Shown: piece by piece, positions 1 through 10,300 of the stretch
Numbering within the stretch: the stretch's first letter is position 1
How the letters are laid out: every line of letters begins with the position of its first letter
Assembly: GCF_905220365.1 (NCBI RefSeq)
Contig: NC_061138.1
Location: 3,611,814 to 3,675,813 of the forward strand
DNA length: 64,000 nt
DNA from: Vanessa cardui
Taxonomy: Eukaryota; Arthropoda; Insecta; Lepidoptera; Nymphalidae
Reading direction: 5' to 3'
Made by a program: the position numbers and the translations under genes
The notes under the pieces: model-generated
The model's input: the letters and a program-made list of their open reading frames with translations, nothing else
The model's database searches: none
What the model was told of the DNA's origin: nothing

Positions 1-2
1 AT

Positions 3-1268
3 GTTGTGAATGAATTGGTACCAACTCATCCAAAAAATGTAAGGTTTCATTTAAATGATGAAAATTTAGTCAATGGTAACGCATACGATAGTAAGAAAGA
101 CACCGTCGAAAAACCCATTGAAGAAAAGCCTCAAGCGAACCAAGAGAAGATTGATATGATGAAACAACAGGAGCTCATTGAGACGATTAAACAACACGGC
201 GAAGAACAAAAAGAATTGATAAAAGAACAAAAGGAGATTCTAGATGAAATTCTGAAAACTAAGAAAGAATTAGAGCAAAATAAAAAGGAGGTCGACAATA
301 ATGAAGCGAAGAAAATAGCCGTTGAAAGTATTCAGAAAATAGCTGATGTGGCAATAAAGAGCTTGAGTGGGGTAACGGACAAACCAGCTCTTTCAAATGA
401 CGCCAATCAAGGCAATGCTATGCAGAAAAGAGCACATGAAGCAGTTAATGAAATTGCTAAGAAAACCGAGGAAACGCTAGATGCGCTTAAAAAAATAGAC
501 GAAGCGAAGAATAAGGAGGAAAATGATAAATTAGCTTTAGATAAGTCGATAAAAGACCATAATGTTCAAATCGATAGTGATAAAACAAATAACCAACAAA
601 AAGTTGTCGAAACAAAAAAACTTGAAGAAAGTCCAAATATGGATAAACAGGAAAGCATTAAGCAACAAGTGCAACAAAAACCTAATGATGGAAATCATAA
701 TGTTGTACCGTCAAACATTATTCCCGCTGGTAATAAACAGTCTGTTGTCAACGAGCAAGCAGTTAAACAACAGAACGATAATCCAATAAAGGAACACTCA
801 CACTTACCCGATGAACCGCAATCTTACAAACAAGGTGAGGATTTACAGAAAGATAAAATAAACGTACAACACAAAAATAACGTCCAAAATGTGCCTTTAC
901 CGATAGCTATGAGTGAGAACGGGAAATTAAATAATAAAATCGATAATGCTCAGAATAAGCAAAATACAGCTCAAAATAATGGTGCTCTTAAATACAAAGA
1001 TGATATACTCCATAACATCGCGAACGGTCATAACATAATTCCAAGGAAAAAGAGAGAAATCATCGACTGCAGTGAAAAAACGACTCTCAAGCCTGAAGAC
1101 AAACAGATATGTGAAGACAATATCAATTCTCCGAATAAAGTTTTGGAGGGAAATTTTCTAAAGAATGTCGAGATCGGTCAGCTCGGCTTATCAGATAGCC
1201 TGCCTTTACAGGGAATGGTGTTACATCACATGAGGTCTCTTAAAAGTATACAAGACAAAAAAAGATAG
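3..1268 (+). CDS. 3' end of an unrecognised coiled-coil, charged/Q-N-rich protein (partial)
   Basis: The frame is open from base 3 to a TAG stop at 1266-1268. No in-frame ATG precedes the first residues (V-V-N-E-L), so this is the last part of a gene that starts left of the window. Residues roughly 45-100 form a strongly heptad-like coiled coil rich in E, K and Q (EEQKELIKEQKEILDEILK). The rest is low-complexity and rich in N, Q and K, with many VVN/NKQ runs. Near the C-terminus lies a basic cluster, PRKKREI, followed by two cysteines. A polyadenylation signal follows the stop. I do not firmly recognise the family. The long Q/E/K coiled tail recalls the cytosolic tails of SLC38A10-like amino-acid transporters, but no transmembrane part is in the window and this is only a guess. 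It is convergent with the ELYS gene. Confidence 0.75.
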   Translation, partial: VVNELVPTHPKNVRFHLNDENLVNGNAYDSKKDTVEKPIEEKPQANQEKIDMMKQQELIETIKQHGEEQKELIKEQKEILDEILKTKKELEQNKKEVDNNEAKKIAVESIQKIADVAIKSLSGVTDKPALSNDANQGNAMQKRAHEAVNEIAKKTEETLDALKKIDEAKNKEENDKLALDKSIKDHNVQIDSDKTNNQQKVVETKKLEESPNMDKQESIKQQVQQKPNDGNHNVVPSNIIPAGNKQSVVNEQAVKQQNDNPIKEHSHLPDEPQSYKQGEDLQKDKINVQHKNNVQNVPLPIAMSENGKLNNKIDNAQNKQNTAQNNGALKYKDDILHNIANGHNIIPRKKREIIDCSEKTTLKPEDKQICEDNINSPNKVLEGNFLKNVEIGQLGLSDSLPLQGMVLHHMRSLKSIQDKKR

Positions 1269-1295
1269 TGATGCGATATATTTATATAGTTTTGT

Positions 1296-1301
1296 AATAA
1301 A
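1296..1301 (+). promoter_or_regulatory. polyadenylation signal AATAAA
   Basis: A canonical AATAAA lies 28 bases after the TAG stop of the leftmost gene and is followed by a T-rich run. This supports 1268 as the real end of that gene. Confidence 0.6.
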
Positions 1302-1345
1302 TTTTTTTTAAAAAATGGTTAGGGTGCTAAGTGGCACACATCGAG

Positions 1346-1459
1346 TTTGCGTCCTGAGTGACGGTGAATCGCACATGTATTTATTAGGTGCTCGAAATGC
1401 TTGCACGTTTTCGAAAAGCGAGCGTCGCGGTCGTTGTACGCCGTCACTCAGGACGCAAA
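1346..1459. repeat. 19-bp perfect inverted repeat with 76-nt loop
   Basis: Arms at 1346-1364 and 1441-1459 are exact reverse complements (core GCGTCCTGAGTGACGG). The loop is GC-rich and contains CGAAAAGCGAGCGTCGCGG. It lies directly left of a MITE copy that starts at 1469. It could be the ends of a small transposon remnant or a hairpin transcript from the 3' flank of the leftmost gene. Confidence 0.7.
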
Positions 1460-1468
1460 ATAACACTT

Positions 1469-1810
1469 TATAGTACGACACAACTTAGATGTCGCATCGG
1501 CAAAATTCGTAAAACCGATCACATCCGAATTGAGTACGCTATCCCAAATTATCAATATTTATTTCTCATGCGAATATGATCTTTGCAAAAACGTAATAAC
1601 TTGTAATATCATATTACCTAATATATTCGTCAATTTGACGCGTGGATTTACATGTACTTGCATTCTCTGACACGTGAATCTATAGCGACGAATAGCGTCG
1701 AATGGCGCGATAGGGAGCTATTTATATTGGTTGTGAAAATCGGCAGTAATCGGTTTTAATTTCATTCCATTGCATTTTCCGATGGTACATCTAATTTGTT
1801 TCCTACTATA
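1469..1810 (+). mobile_element. MITE, ~342 bp, copy 1 (TATAGTACGACACAA termini)
   Basis: The left end reads TATAGTACGACACAACTTAG and the right end is the approximate reverse complement (TTTCCTACTATA, with substitutions in this copy). Both extend into terminal inverted repeats of about 35 bp. The interior is shared with the copies at 12048, 18866 and 59442, including the ATAGCGACGAATAGCGTCGA block. It has no coding capacity. A TA or TATA target duplication is possible because each copy is bounded by TATA on both sides. This copy lies between convergent genes. Confidence 0.85.
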
Positions 1811-2844
1811 CGTGTGTAACGTTGCACATTGTAAAAATTCACATCGTGATATCGTAACTTGGCACGTTGCAAGTCGTTTATACCATAAATAAATACCAGA
1901 AATCTTATTAACTCCATAACCGGAACCGTTAACAAAAAAAATATACATATATTATTGTGTCTTAAATTTTCGCGATTACACATTGAAATAAAACTAGTTA
2001 ACGGATTTGAATCGCGTATATTAATTATTTTTATTATGTTTTTTTTTATATTATTTTGTTTTTTCACAGTACTATATTTAAAGTATCTGATTGTTTTTTA
2101 AAACTTTTTTGATGATTAATAATCCTCTTCAAATAAATTCAAATTGTTGATATGTGGTAACTTTTTCTTTTGCAATTTCTGATTAATTCAATATCCGTAA
2201 TTGATTCTATCCAAAACAATCGGATAATCATAAATAATTTCGTATCCGTAACGGTATCTAAAACAAGTAATCCTAGATACGGTATCCATATCCAGTTACG
2301 AAATTATATATCCATAACACCGCTGATAAATACTTCCATAATCTGTGATGCGTTCTTGCAACGTGGCATTTATAATAATGTGCAACGTTGAAAACACGAC
2401 GTGTTATTGTTTATGTGTTGCAATTGTCAATAATTAAAAATTCTTTTAAACTTCATAAATTCCGATATATATTAATATTTTAACAATTAATCACAACATG
2501 CGATTTTTTTTTATATTTATTTTTAGCCTTAACGACCATCGATATGCATTTATATATTTATATTAATTTAAATCAACAACAGCATTTATTTATTGGTTAA
2601 ATAGAAATAAGTGTAAAATTTAAAATAAAATAAATTATTGTCTGTGATCTCAAGTAAAAGTAAGTTAACGTTACTTTAGAGATTTTAAATGTTTTGACAA
2701 CATTGTATAAAAGTTATTTTTGGGCAATTGATAATGCGAAGATTTTGATCAGTAATACTTACTACTGATAACTGAATTTTTATTTTACGATGTTAACTTG
2801 AAAGTATTTCTAAATAAAAAGCCTTAAATGTTTTTATATTTTCA
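1811..2844. other. AT-rich intergenic DNA, no gene seen
   Basis: This stretch is the gap between the 3' ends of the leftmost gene and ELYS. It is AT-rich, with degenerate TATCCGTAA/TATCCATAA repeats around 2190-2340. The open frames here are short and of poor composition. Confidence 0.6.
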
Positions 2845-2850
2845 TTTATT
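2845..2850 (-). promoter_or_regulatory. polyadenylation signal of ELYS
   Basis: TTTATT on the + strand reads AATAAA on the minus strand, about 75 bases past the ELYS stop at 2925-2927. It is the first canonical signal downstream. Confidence 0.55.
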
Positions 2851-2924
2851 TATGTAAATGCAAACCCGATACATTATCTAAAACATTAGTAAAAAGTAAA
2901 ATAATTAACTAACTAAATAACAAG

Positions 2925-5900
2925 CTACTCCTTTGTCTCTTTGTTTTTATCTGAATTTCTTCTGGATCTGAAAACAAAAATATTTGAATTGACTTAATGA
3001 TATCTCGACTAAATTTATTTTGAGGTTGATGTCAACATAAGCTTTGCTCTTGTGCGGAAAATTTGTTTAAATTCGTTAGTTAAATTAAATAAATATATAA
3101 AATATTTTACTCACTTCCTGGCTGACTCTTTGACTTGACTGGTTTCTGCCTTGCGAGTAGGAGTTTCTGAGGGAGATCCTGGTTGACTGATCGAATCGTC
3201 TTTCTGAAATTTATTAATTTAAGATTTAATTTTAAAGGACGGTTGTATGTACAATAAAAAGTTAATGATTTATCCCATTTTTTTGAGATACAAGATATTA
3301 TAATTATTAAATTTGAATTATCACCCTTCCGCCTCGCAAGACCTTAAATTAAAATGAGAAAAGTTTAAAGAGTTATTATTTAATTTTCACAGATAATCTT
3401 AAACTAATAAAAGTTTTCTATAACCATTTGAAATTGGTGATTCAGCGTAACCGGGTAAAATACATTCATTTTTAAGTATTCGGAAAAAATTAAAGTAAAA
3501 GCTATACTGGCTCACGCCGCGTAAATCAATTGTACCAAGTTGTGTAAACATGTGTCACGATATCCCCCGACCCCAAGTGGCCTGTCGGCTCGGAGTCGGC
3601 TGGACATATAGGTAGCCATGCAAACGGGAACCGCTATAATAACAAGATAGATAGGGAATGGAGGTCTTACTCGCTGGTCGGTGGAGGAGCGGCGCGATTT
3701 GGGCGTGTGCAGCGCCTCACACGCGCGCGCGAACGACACGCGCCGCGCGCGCGCCGGGCTGTCCGCCGGCGACGCCGCGCCCATCGCCACTGAGCGACAC
3801 GGGACACAGTCAGAATATATATAGTAGCTATTTGAAATAAGATACTCTACACACTACAATATATATATAATACTTATACGAGCCGAGATGGCCCAGTGGT
3901 TAGAACGCGTGCATCTTAACCGATGATTGCGGGTTCAAATCAAGCACCGCTGATTCATGTGCTTAATTTGTCTTTATAATTCATCTCGTGCTCAGCGGTG
4001 AAGGAAAACATCGTGCGGAAACCTGCATGTGACAAATTTCATAGAAATTCTGCCACATGTGTATTCCGTCAACCCGCACTGGAACAGCGTGGTGGAATAT
4101 GTTCCAAACCTTCTCCCCAAAGGGAGAGGAGGCCTTTAGCCCAGCAGTGGGAATTTACAGGCTGTTGTTGTTGTTGTTGTTGTTGTATATATACAATAAT
4201 AATAACAATTTATATACTTATATACAATATATATACTTTGAGAAAAATTCAATGAAAGTTCCAAATAATAAGCTGTTGAAATTTCAACCAATTAGATTCG
4301 ACTCGATTTTATTACGATAACCAAACTGAATTTTTAAAATTACATTAAGTTTAATTGACATGTATGTTTGGTAGTGGGTCCGACAAACCGAGTGAGCGTA
4401 TTTGGAAATCTTTTCGGAGAATACAAGTTGGATACAAAAATCCCTAGCCATCCATTTTTTTTTAAATATTTTTCTTGTTAATGTTTCGGTTTTCACCGAA
4501 ATGGTACCTACTTACCTCTATAACATTTTTAAAATTTGTTTTTAATTAGATGTTTTCACTATCTTATGGCATAAAAAAAGTTACAATCAGAGCTAACTAA
4601 CTGATATAGAGTTCATGAAGTGAAAAAATAAATTTCACATCAAAGTTCAACTTTGGCAATAATTTCAATTCTGGAGGTACTATGCTTTCATTGATCTCAC
4701 AAATAACATTCTTTCCAGCCATATAATCTTTCACCTAATGAATCCATCGCTTCTTTGATCGTCTCCATTCTCTAAATCAATATGCGCTCCAAGATCAAAA
4801 TCATCGACCTCAATCAACCGAAGATCCAAATTGTACAACGTAAATAGAGCAACAAAAAAGTATTTTATCATACTTCTTTAATCACGATGCATAGGCGAGT
4901 TATTGCAATAAACCAAATTCAATCTTTTCTTCTGAAAGTGGCGAACGCACATAGAAAATCGAGGTCGACAATTTTGAATTATTCTTTTCTAAGTCCTCCC
5001 GACAACATATCCAAAAATTTGCTTACTCGGTTTCTTTGCATTTCTCGACCCGTTTCTAATGACTGGACTATTAGATGACATCGTAGTCAGCAAAACAGTT
5101 ACAAAATTGTCACTTGTCCGTTGGATCATAAATATTTTTTACATTGTTAAAAAATAAAAGTACATTATAATTACCGATATCCACAGATGTCCTTCTCGCG
5201 ATCCTCGCTGGTTTCTCGCTGGTTTTCGTTTCAGACGCGGATCTTGCGATGCGAGCTACAAGTTATAAACTTACTGTTAAGATTCTTCGACTACTGAGAG
5301 ACGAAAAACGATGTCGATTATGTTGTACACAGTCTTACTTCTAACGCAGGAAAAAACATTGATATATTTTCTCACTAAGTTGGCATTAAAACAAGTATCT
5401 TATAATTATTTGTGTACAACACTATCGTCATCCTATCATAGAAACAGCACTAATGACTATAAAAATATATTCGAATTACATCACTTAAAGTAATAAAAAT
5501 TAAAACAATTTATTAATGCATATTAACAGTGGCATATAGACGTGATTATCTTCAAATGATTATTTATTTGTAAGTTCGGGGAAGCCATGCGATTTATAAC
5601 ATTTAATACCAAAGCTTATACTTACGACGAGGTCTAATAGCGGAGGAAGAATCTGGCGAGTTTCTCATCTCGTCCGGTTCGGGTGAGCCTAGTGAGTTTT
5701 GAGGGATGCATAGGTATTAGCGAGGGAGTAATAACATTAAAAATCTAAGCACAATTAAACTACAGGTCATTTAATATTGCTTATCACAATTCGCAGTTTG
5801 CGGAGACGCTGCGACGTATAGTTATCATGCAATTTTTTTAACTAAAACACCAAGTACATACATACATATATACATTAATCAGTCATATATAACGAAGCGA

Positions 5901-7306
5901 ATAAATAAAAATTAAATTATAAACATGCAAATTAAAAAAAAAACAGGAATATGTATGTTATTATTTTGAATGTGGCAACACTTGCTACCTTTTTATTAAT
6001 TGTTAGAACATGTGCACTTTTATCGTAATGAGTATATCAATACATTTTAACACAGTCGATACATGACCTAGCTATATAATATATTGCCATCTCATTCGCA
6101 CAGATTACAAACTTTATTTTTTGAATAATAAGAATTATTATTTAAGTAATTATAGGTAATCATTTATAAATATTTTTTTTTGCATTCCAATTTTAAATAC
6201 TGAATCGTTAAATAGACCGTTCTATTTATTCGTTCATAATTAACGTGAGAGGTGACACACTTGATATTTATCTAGAAGTCGAATCAAAATGATTATAATT
6301 AAATATTAAGTTTCATAGGATAATTTTTATTTTATAAAAAAACGATAAATATGTAGAGACATATACATTAACAAGGGCGCGTTCCTCATTAAATGACGCT
6401 TGTTGTTCAATCATAGCGTGCATGAGTGATCAACATAAAGTACCGTCGGCAAAATAATTTACAAATTTAAGTTTTACGTAAGTAACGATGCTCTTCGATT
6501 TATAACATTTTAATGTTATGTATAAAATCGATAGATATAGATTGTGACAAAGAATATATACCATCTAGTACTTTGCAGGTCAATGGTATATTAATATAAA
6601 GTAGATTGTGTGTATAACCTTTTTAAAATTAAACTGTAAAGCCTCGGGAGTTTCATTAAAAGCCAACGATAGAATATTCCTACTCCGTAACTAAACTACC
6701 TGTAAATTTTGTGGAAATACTACCAGTGTGTATACCAATAGTCATGATAGATTGAACCATAAATATGTTGTGCAACGCCAGATAATTTAAATAACGTGTA
6801 AAGTATAAAAATAAGATAAATAAAGATTATATATACATGTATGTGCTAATTATCAAGGTGATCAAGTCAATCGGTATCCAAGGCCAGATATAGATATCGA
6901 CGGGTCCCAAGAACAAAATTGTATCTGCGAAATTCCTACTTTACAGTGTGATGGCTTAAAGTTTTGTAAAACTATATTTATGAATAATTTTGAATGATGA
7001 ATAAATTTCGAAGGTTTTTTGATCAAAGGTCATTCAATCAAATCAAACAATCAAACACACTACCGTGTAGTTAATGTTATACAGGTTAATAATTAACAAT
7101 AAAGTCGAATTTGTCTTATTTTTCCATAAGATTTTGTTCTTGGGACCCGTCGATATACGTATGTATATGGGAGATAGATATGTGTGTCAGTCTGTGGCAG
7201 TGGGTTACCTTGCTCGTCGAGCGCGTCGGGCGCGTCGGAGGCGTCGCGGCGCGGGCGGCCGGGCTCCAGCCACGACTCCAGCACAGCCTTTTGGTTGCGC
7301 GTCAGT
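2925..7306 (-). CDS. ELYS: ELYS exons 34-39: AT-hook and RVSF C-terminus
   Basis: Exons: 7209-7306, 5626-5688, 5175-5255, 3671-3789, 3115-3203, 2925-2967. Exon 34 encodes EPGRPRRDA; GRPRR is a classic AT-hook core that enters the minor groove of AT-rich DNA. Exon 37 encodes ARRVSFARA; RVSF fits the PP1-docking RVxF motif, and its serine sits in an R-R-x-S context suited to Aurora or PKA kinases. The tail ends in KSRRNSDKNKETKE and stop. Exons 34 and 37 are very GC-rich, unlike 35, 36, 38 and 39. All short exons were placed by splice sites and phase, and the frame closes on the stop. Confidence 0.82.
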
Positions 7307-10300
7307 CTGTACACACGGGGATATTTACATTATAATAACAGACAACAACAACAGCCTGTAAATTCCCACTGCTGGGCTAAAGGCCAATGCGGGTTGGTGG
7401 AATACACATGTGGCTGAATTTCTATGAAATTTGTCACATGCAGGTTTCCTCACGATGTTTTCCTCCACCGCTGAGCACGAGATGAATTATAAAGACAAAT
7501 TAAGCTCATGAAACAGCGGTGCTTGCCTGGGTTTGAACCCGCAATCATTGGTTAACATGCACGTGTTCTAACCACTGGGCCATCTCGACTCTTTTAGATT
7601 ATAATATTATTTATAAATTTAGGTAGCGGACCGGCAAATGGACCACCCGATGTCAAGTGGTCACCGTCGCCTATGCGTTTGAAAGAATATGAATATTCCT
7701 TACATCACTATTGCCGTACCAAAATTGTGCCTGTAGCTACATAGACTCACTCATCCTCCAAATTGGATCACAAAAATACTAAGTATTGTTGTTTTGCAGA
7801 ATACTTGATGAGTGGGTGGTACCTATATAATATATAAAGTAGTAAACAAAAAAAACTTTTTATAACATTAATAAAGTAATGAATATTATTAATGATTAGA
7901 ATTTCTCACCTTCTTGTACCCAATTCATTAACAATATCTTCTGCAGTTTCTGATTTTGATTCTTCCGTAGTTACTTCAGGTATCACAGATAAATCAGGCT
8001 TCGTGCTGAGTACAGACTTCCGACCTTTCCTTACTTGACTTTTACCATCCCCGTCGTCGCTAGCCTTACTTCTAGAGGACTTGACTGAACTTTCAGAAGC
8101 GACACTAACGTTGTCGTCATCTTTTTTACTTCTAGAACGAGTAGACCGACGCCTCGGAGTAAGTGCATCCTCTTGAATTATTGATTCATCTTCGCCTTGC
8201 TCCATTAGTTCTTTAGACGCACGACGCGTTAATATTCTCCTGACTTCCGTTGAAGTTGGTGTTTTGGCCCTTCTTCTAGAAGATGGTGTGGTGATTTCAA
8301 CATTACTTTCATTTTCGGGCGTTTGTTGTTCCGTTTCAGATTTGTTTGAGGCCGTCGATTGAGTTCTTCTTCGTGAAGGAGTCTTTGGTTCTTCTACTTG
8401 TACAACTTCATCTTTAGCTTTATTTGAACTCGTTGACTTATTTCGTTTTCTGGAATGAGTGGGTTTTTCCTCATCATCATTTTGTTTATCTTCATCTTTA
8501 TTTTTTTGAAGCGATTCTTGCGGTAATGTTATTTCCATTTCTTCTGCCTCTGGATTTTCGGACACAGTTTGTAAGTCTTTGGGTGTATCAGTCGATGCCG
8601 TAGATTGCGTTCTTTTCCGTGTAGAAGTTTTCGTTTTCTCTTTTAGCTCAACTTCATCTTTAGATTTATTTGAAGACGTAGATTTAGTTCGTTGTCTGAA
8701 ATGAGTTGGTTTTTCATCATTAGACTTTTCAGATTCCTCTTTCTTATCTTCTAGAGATTCTTGTGGAGATGTTATTTCCATTTGTTCTGTTGTTTGATTA
8801 TCAGATATATCTTTGGGTGTATCATCCGAGGCTGCGGATTGACTTCTTTTTTGTGTAGAACTTTTCGTTTTTTCTAATCGTTCTACTTTGTCTTTAGATT
8901 TATTTGAAGACGTCGACTTAGTTCGCTGTCTGGAATGTGTCGGTTTTTCTTCATCTTTATCTTTTTCAGATTTCTCGTCCTTTGGTTGAGAAGATTCTTG
9001 TGGCTTTGCAGGTATAGTTTCTTCTCGCGTAGAAGTTTTTAGATCTTCTAATTGATCAAATTCATCTTTAGATTTAGTCGAAGTTGTTGACTTAGTTCCC
9101 TGTCTGGAATGTGGTTTCCCTTCTTTGACAGTGGTTTTTGATTCATCTTTCTTTTCTTGAACCGATTCTTTCGACAATGTTAATTCCTCTGCTTTTGGAA
9201 CTGATTTACCAAGTATAGGTTCGATTCCTTTGGGAACAACATTAGATGCTGTCGATTGACTTGTTTTTTGTGTAGAAGTATTGGCTTCTCCTAATTGATC
9301 AACTTCATTTGATTTACTTGAAGTCGTAGACTTAGTTAGTTGTCTGGAATGTGCAGGTTTTTCATGGTCTTCAGTCCTCTTAGATTCCTTTTTCTTTTCT
9401 TGAAGTGATTCTTCTGGCAATTCCACTTGTTCTGGCACAGGGTTATTCGAAAAAGTTTCTATATCTTTGGGTGTATCAATGCCTGCATCAACCACATCCA
9501 TTGTTTCAGATGCTTTTTCGACTTCTTTACCTTGAGAAACTTCAGTATTAATAGCAGGTGGCACTTCTTCTACTACGACTTCTACGTCAACAGCTTCATC
9601 TGAAAATAGCATTTTATTTGTGTTATTAACATTTCTTAATATATAGATGAGCTTAAGTTAAAAAGTAAAGTTTTGATGTGTTTTGTATGTTATTAACGAA
9701 TGTTTAGTAAAGACGATTACAGTTACTTAAAAATATATCTTTTTAGAACTAATATTTATATAAGTAATGTTGTATGGTCGCCATATTTGTTTCTGTTTCT
9801 TAACTCCAGGTCAATCGTGAAAATAAACAATGACGGAACATACCTATGACCATTTCTTCAATAATTTCTTCTTTCTTATCACTTTCAACTTTATTTTCAT
9901 CAGAATAATTTAAATTGACCGATTGATCGGATTCATTGATCGAATTATCGTCAGTCAGAATTGACATATTACGAGCTTGGTTTAATTGCTCCCTTGAATC
10001 TTCAACTGTTGTAGTTTCAACGACCATTTCTTCATCTTCCTTAGGTTTCTGTTGTTCTACTTCTATTGGGTTTCCCACAATAACTTCTTTTTCGGTAACT
10101 GGCATTTCAACAACTTCTTCGATGATAAAATTTTCTATTTCTTCTTTTTCTGCAGCGACTGGAGCCTCCTCATCTATTTGCAATTTGTTTGCGTCTGATG
10201 AATCATCGGAATCCGCGATAGAAATTACTTCATTCTCTTCTTCACTTTCAGAATCTGAATCTGAATTCTGAGAAAAATAAAACACTATGTATTACATACA

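Noticed and set aside
3658..3840. R/A-rich + frame around 3.7 kb
   Set aside because: Antisense of GC-rich ELYS exon 37.
3880..3960. tRNA-like heads of the GTT-tailed SINEs as tRNA genes
   Set aside because: The pol III boxes are present but cloverleaf stems do not pair, and the same text recurs with a shared non-tRNA body.
9936..10271. S/T/F-rich + frame opposite ELYS exon 32
   Set aside because: It is the antisense of an acidic, serine-rich exon; acidic codons reversed give long open frames.
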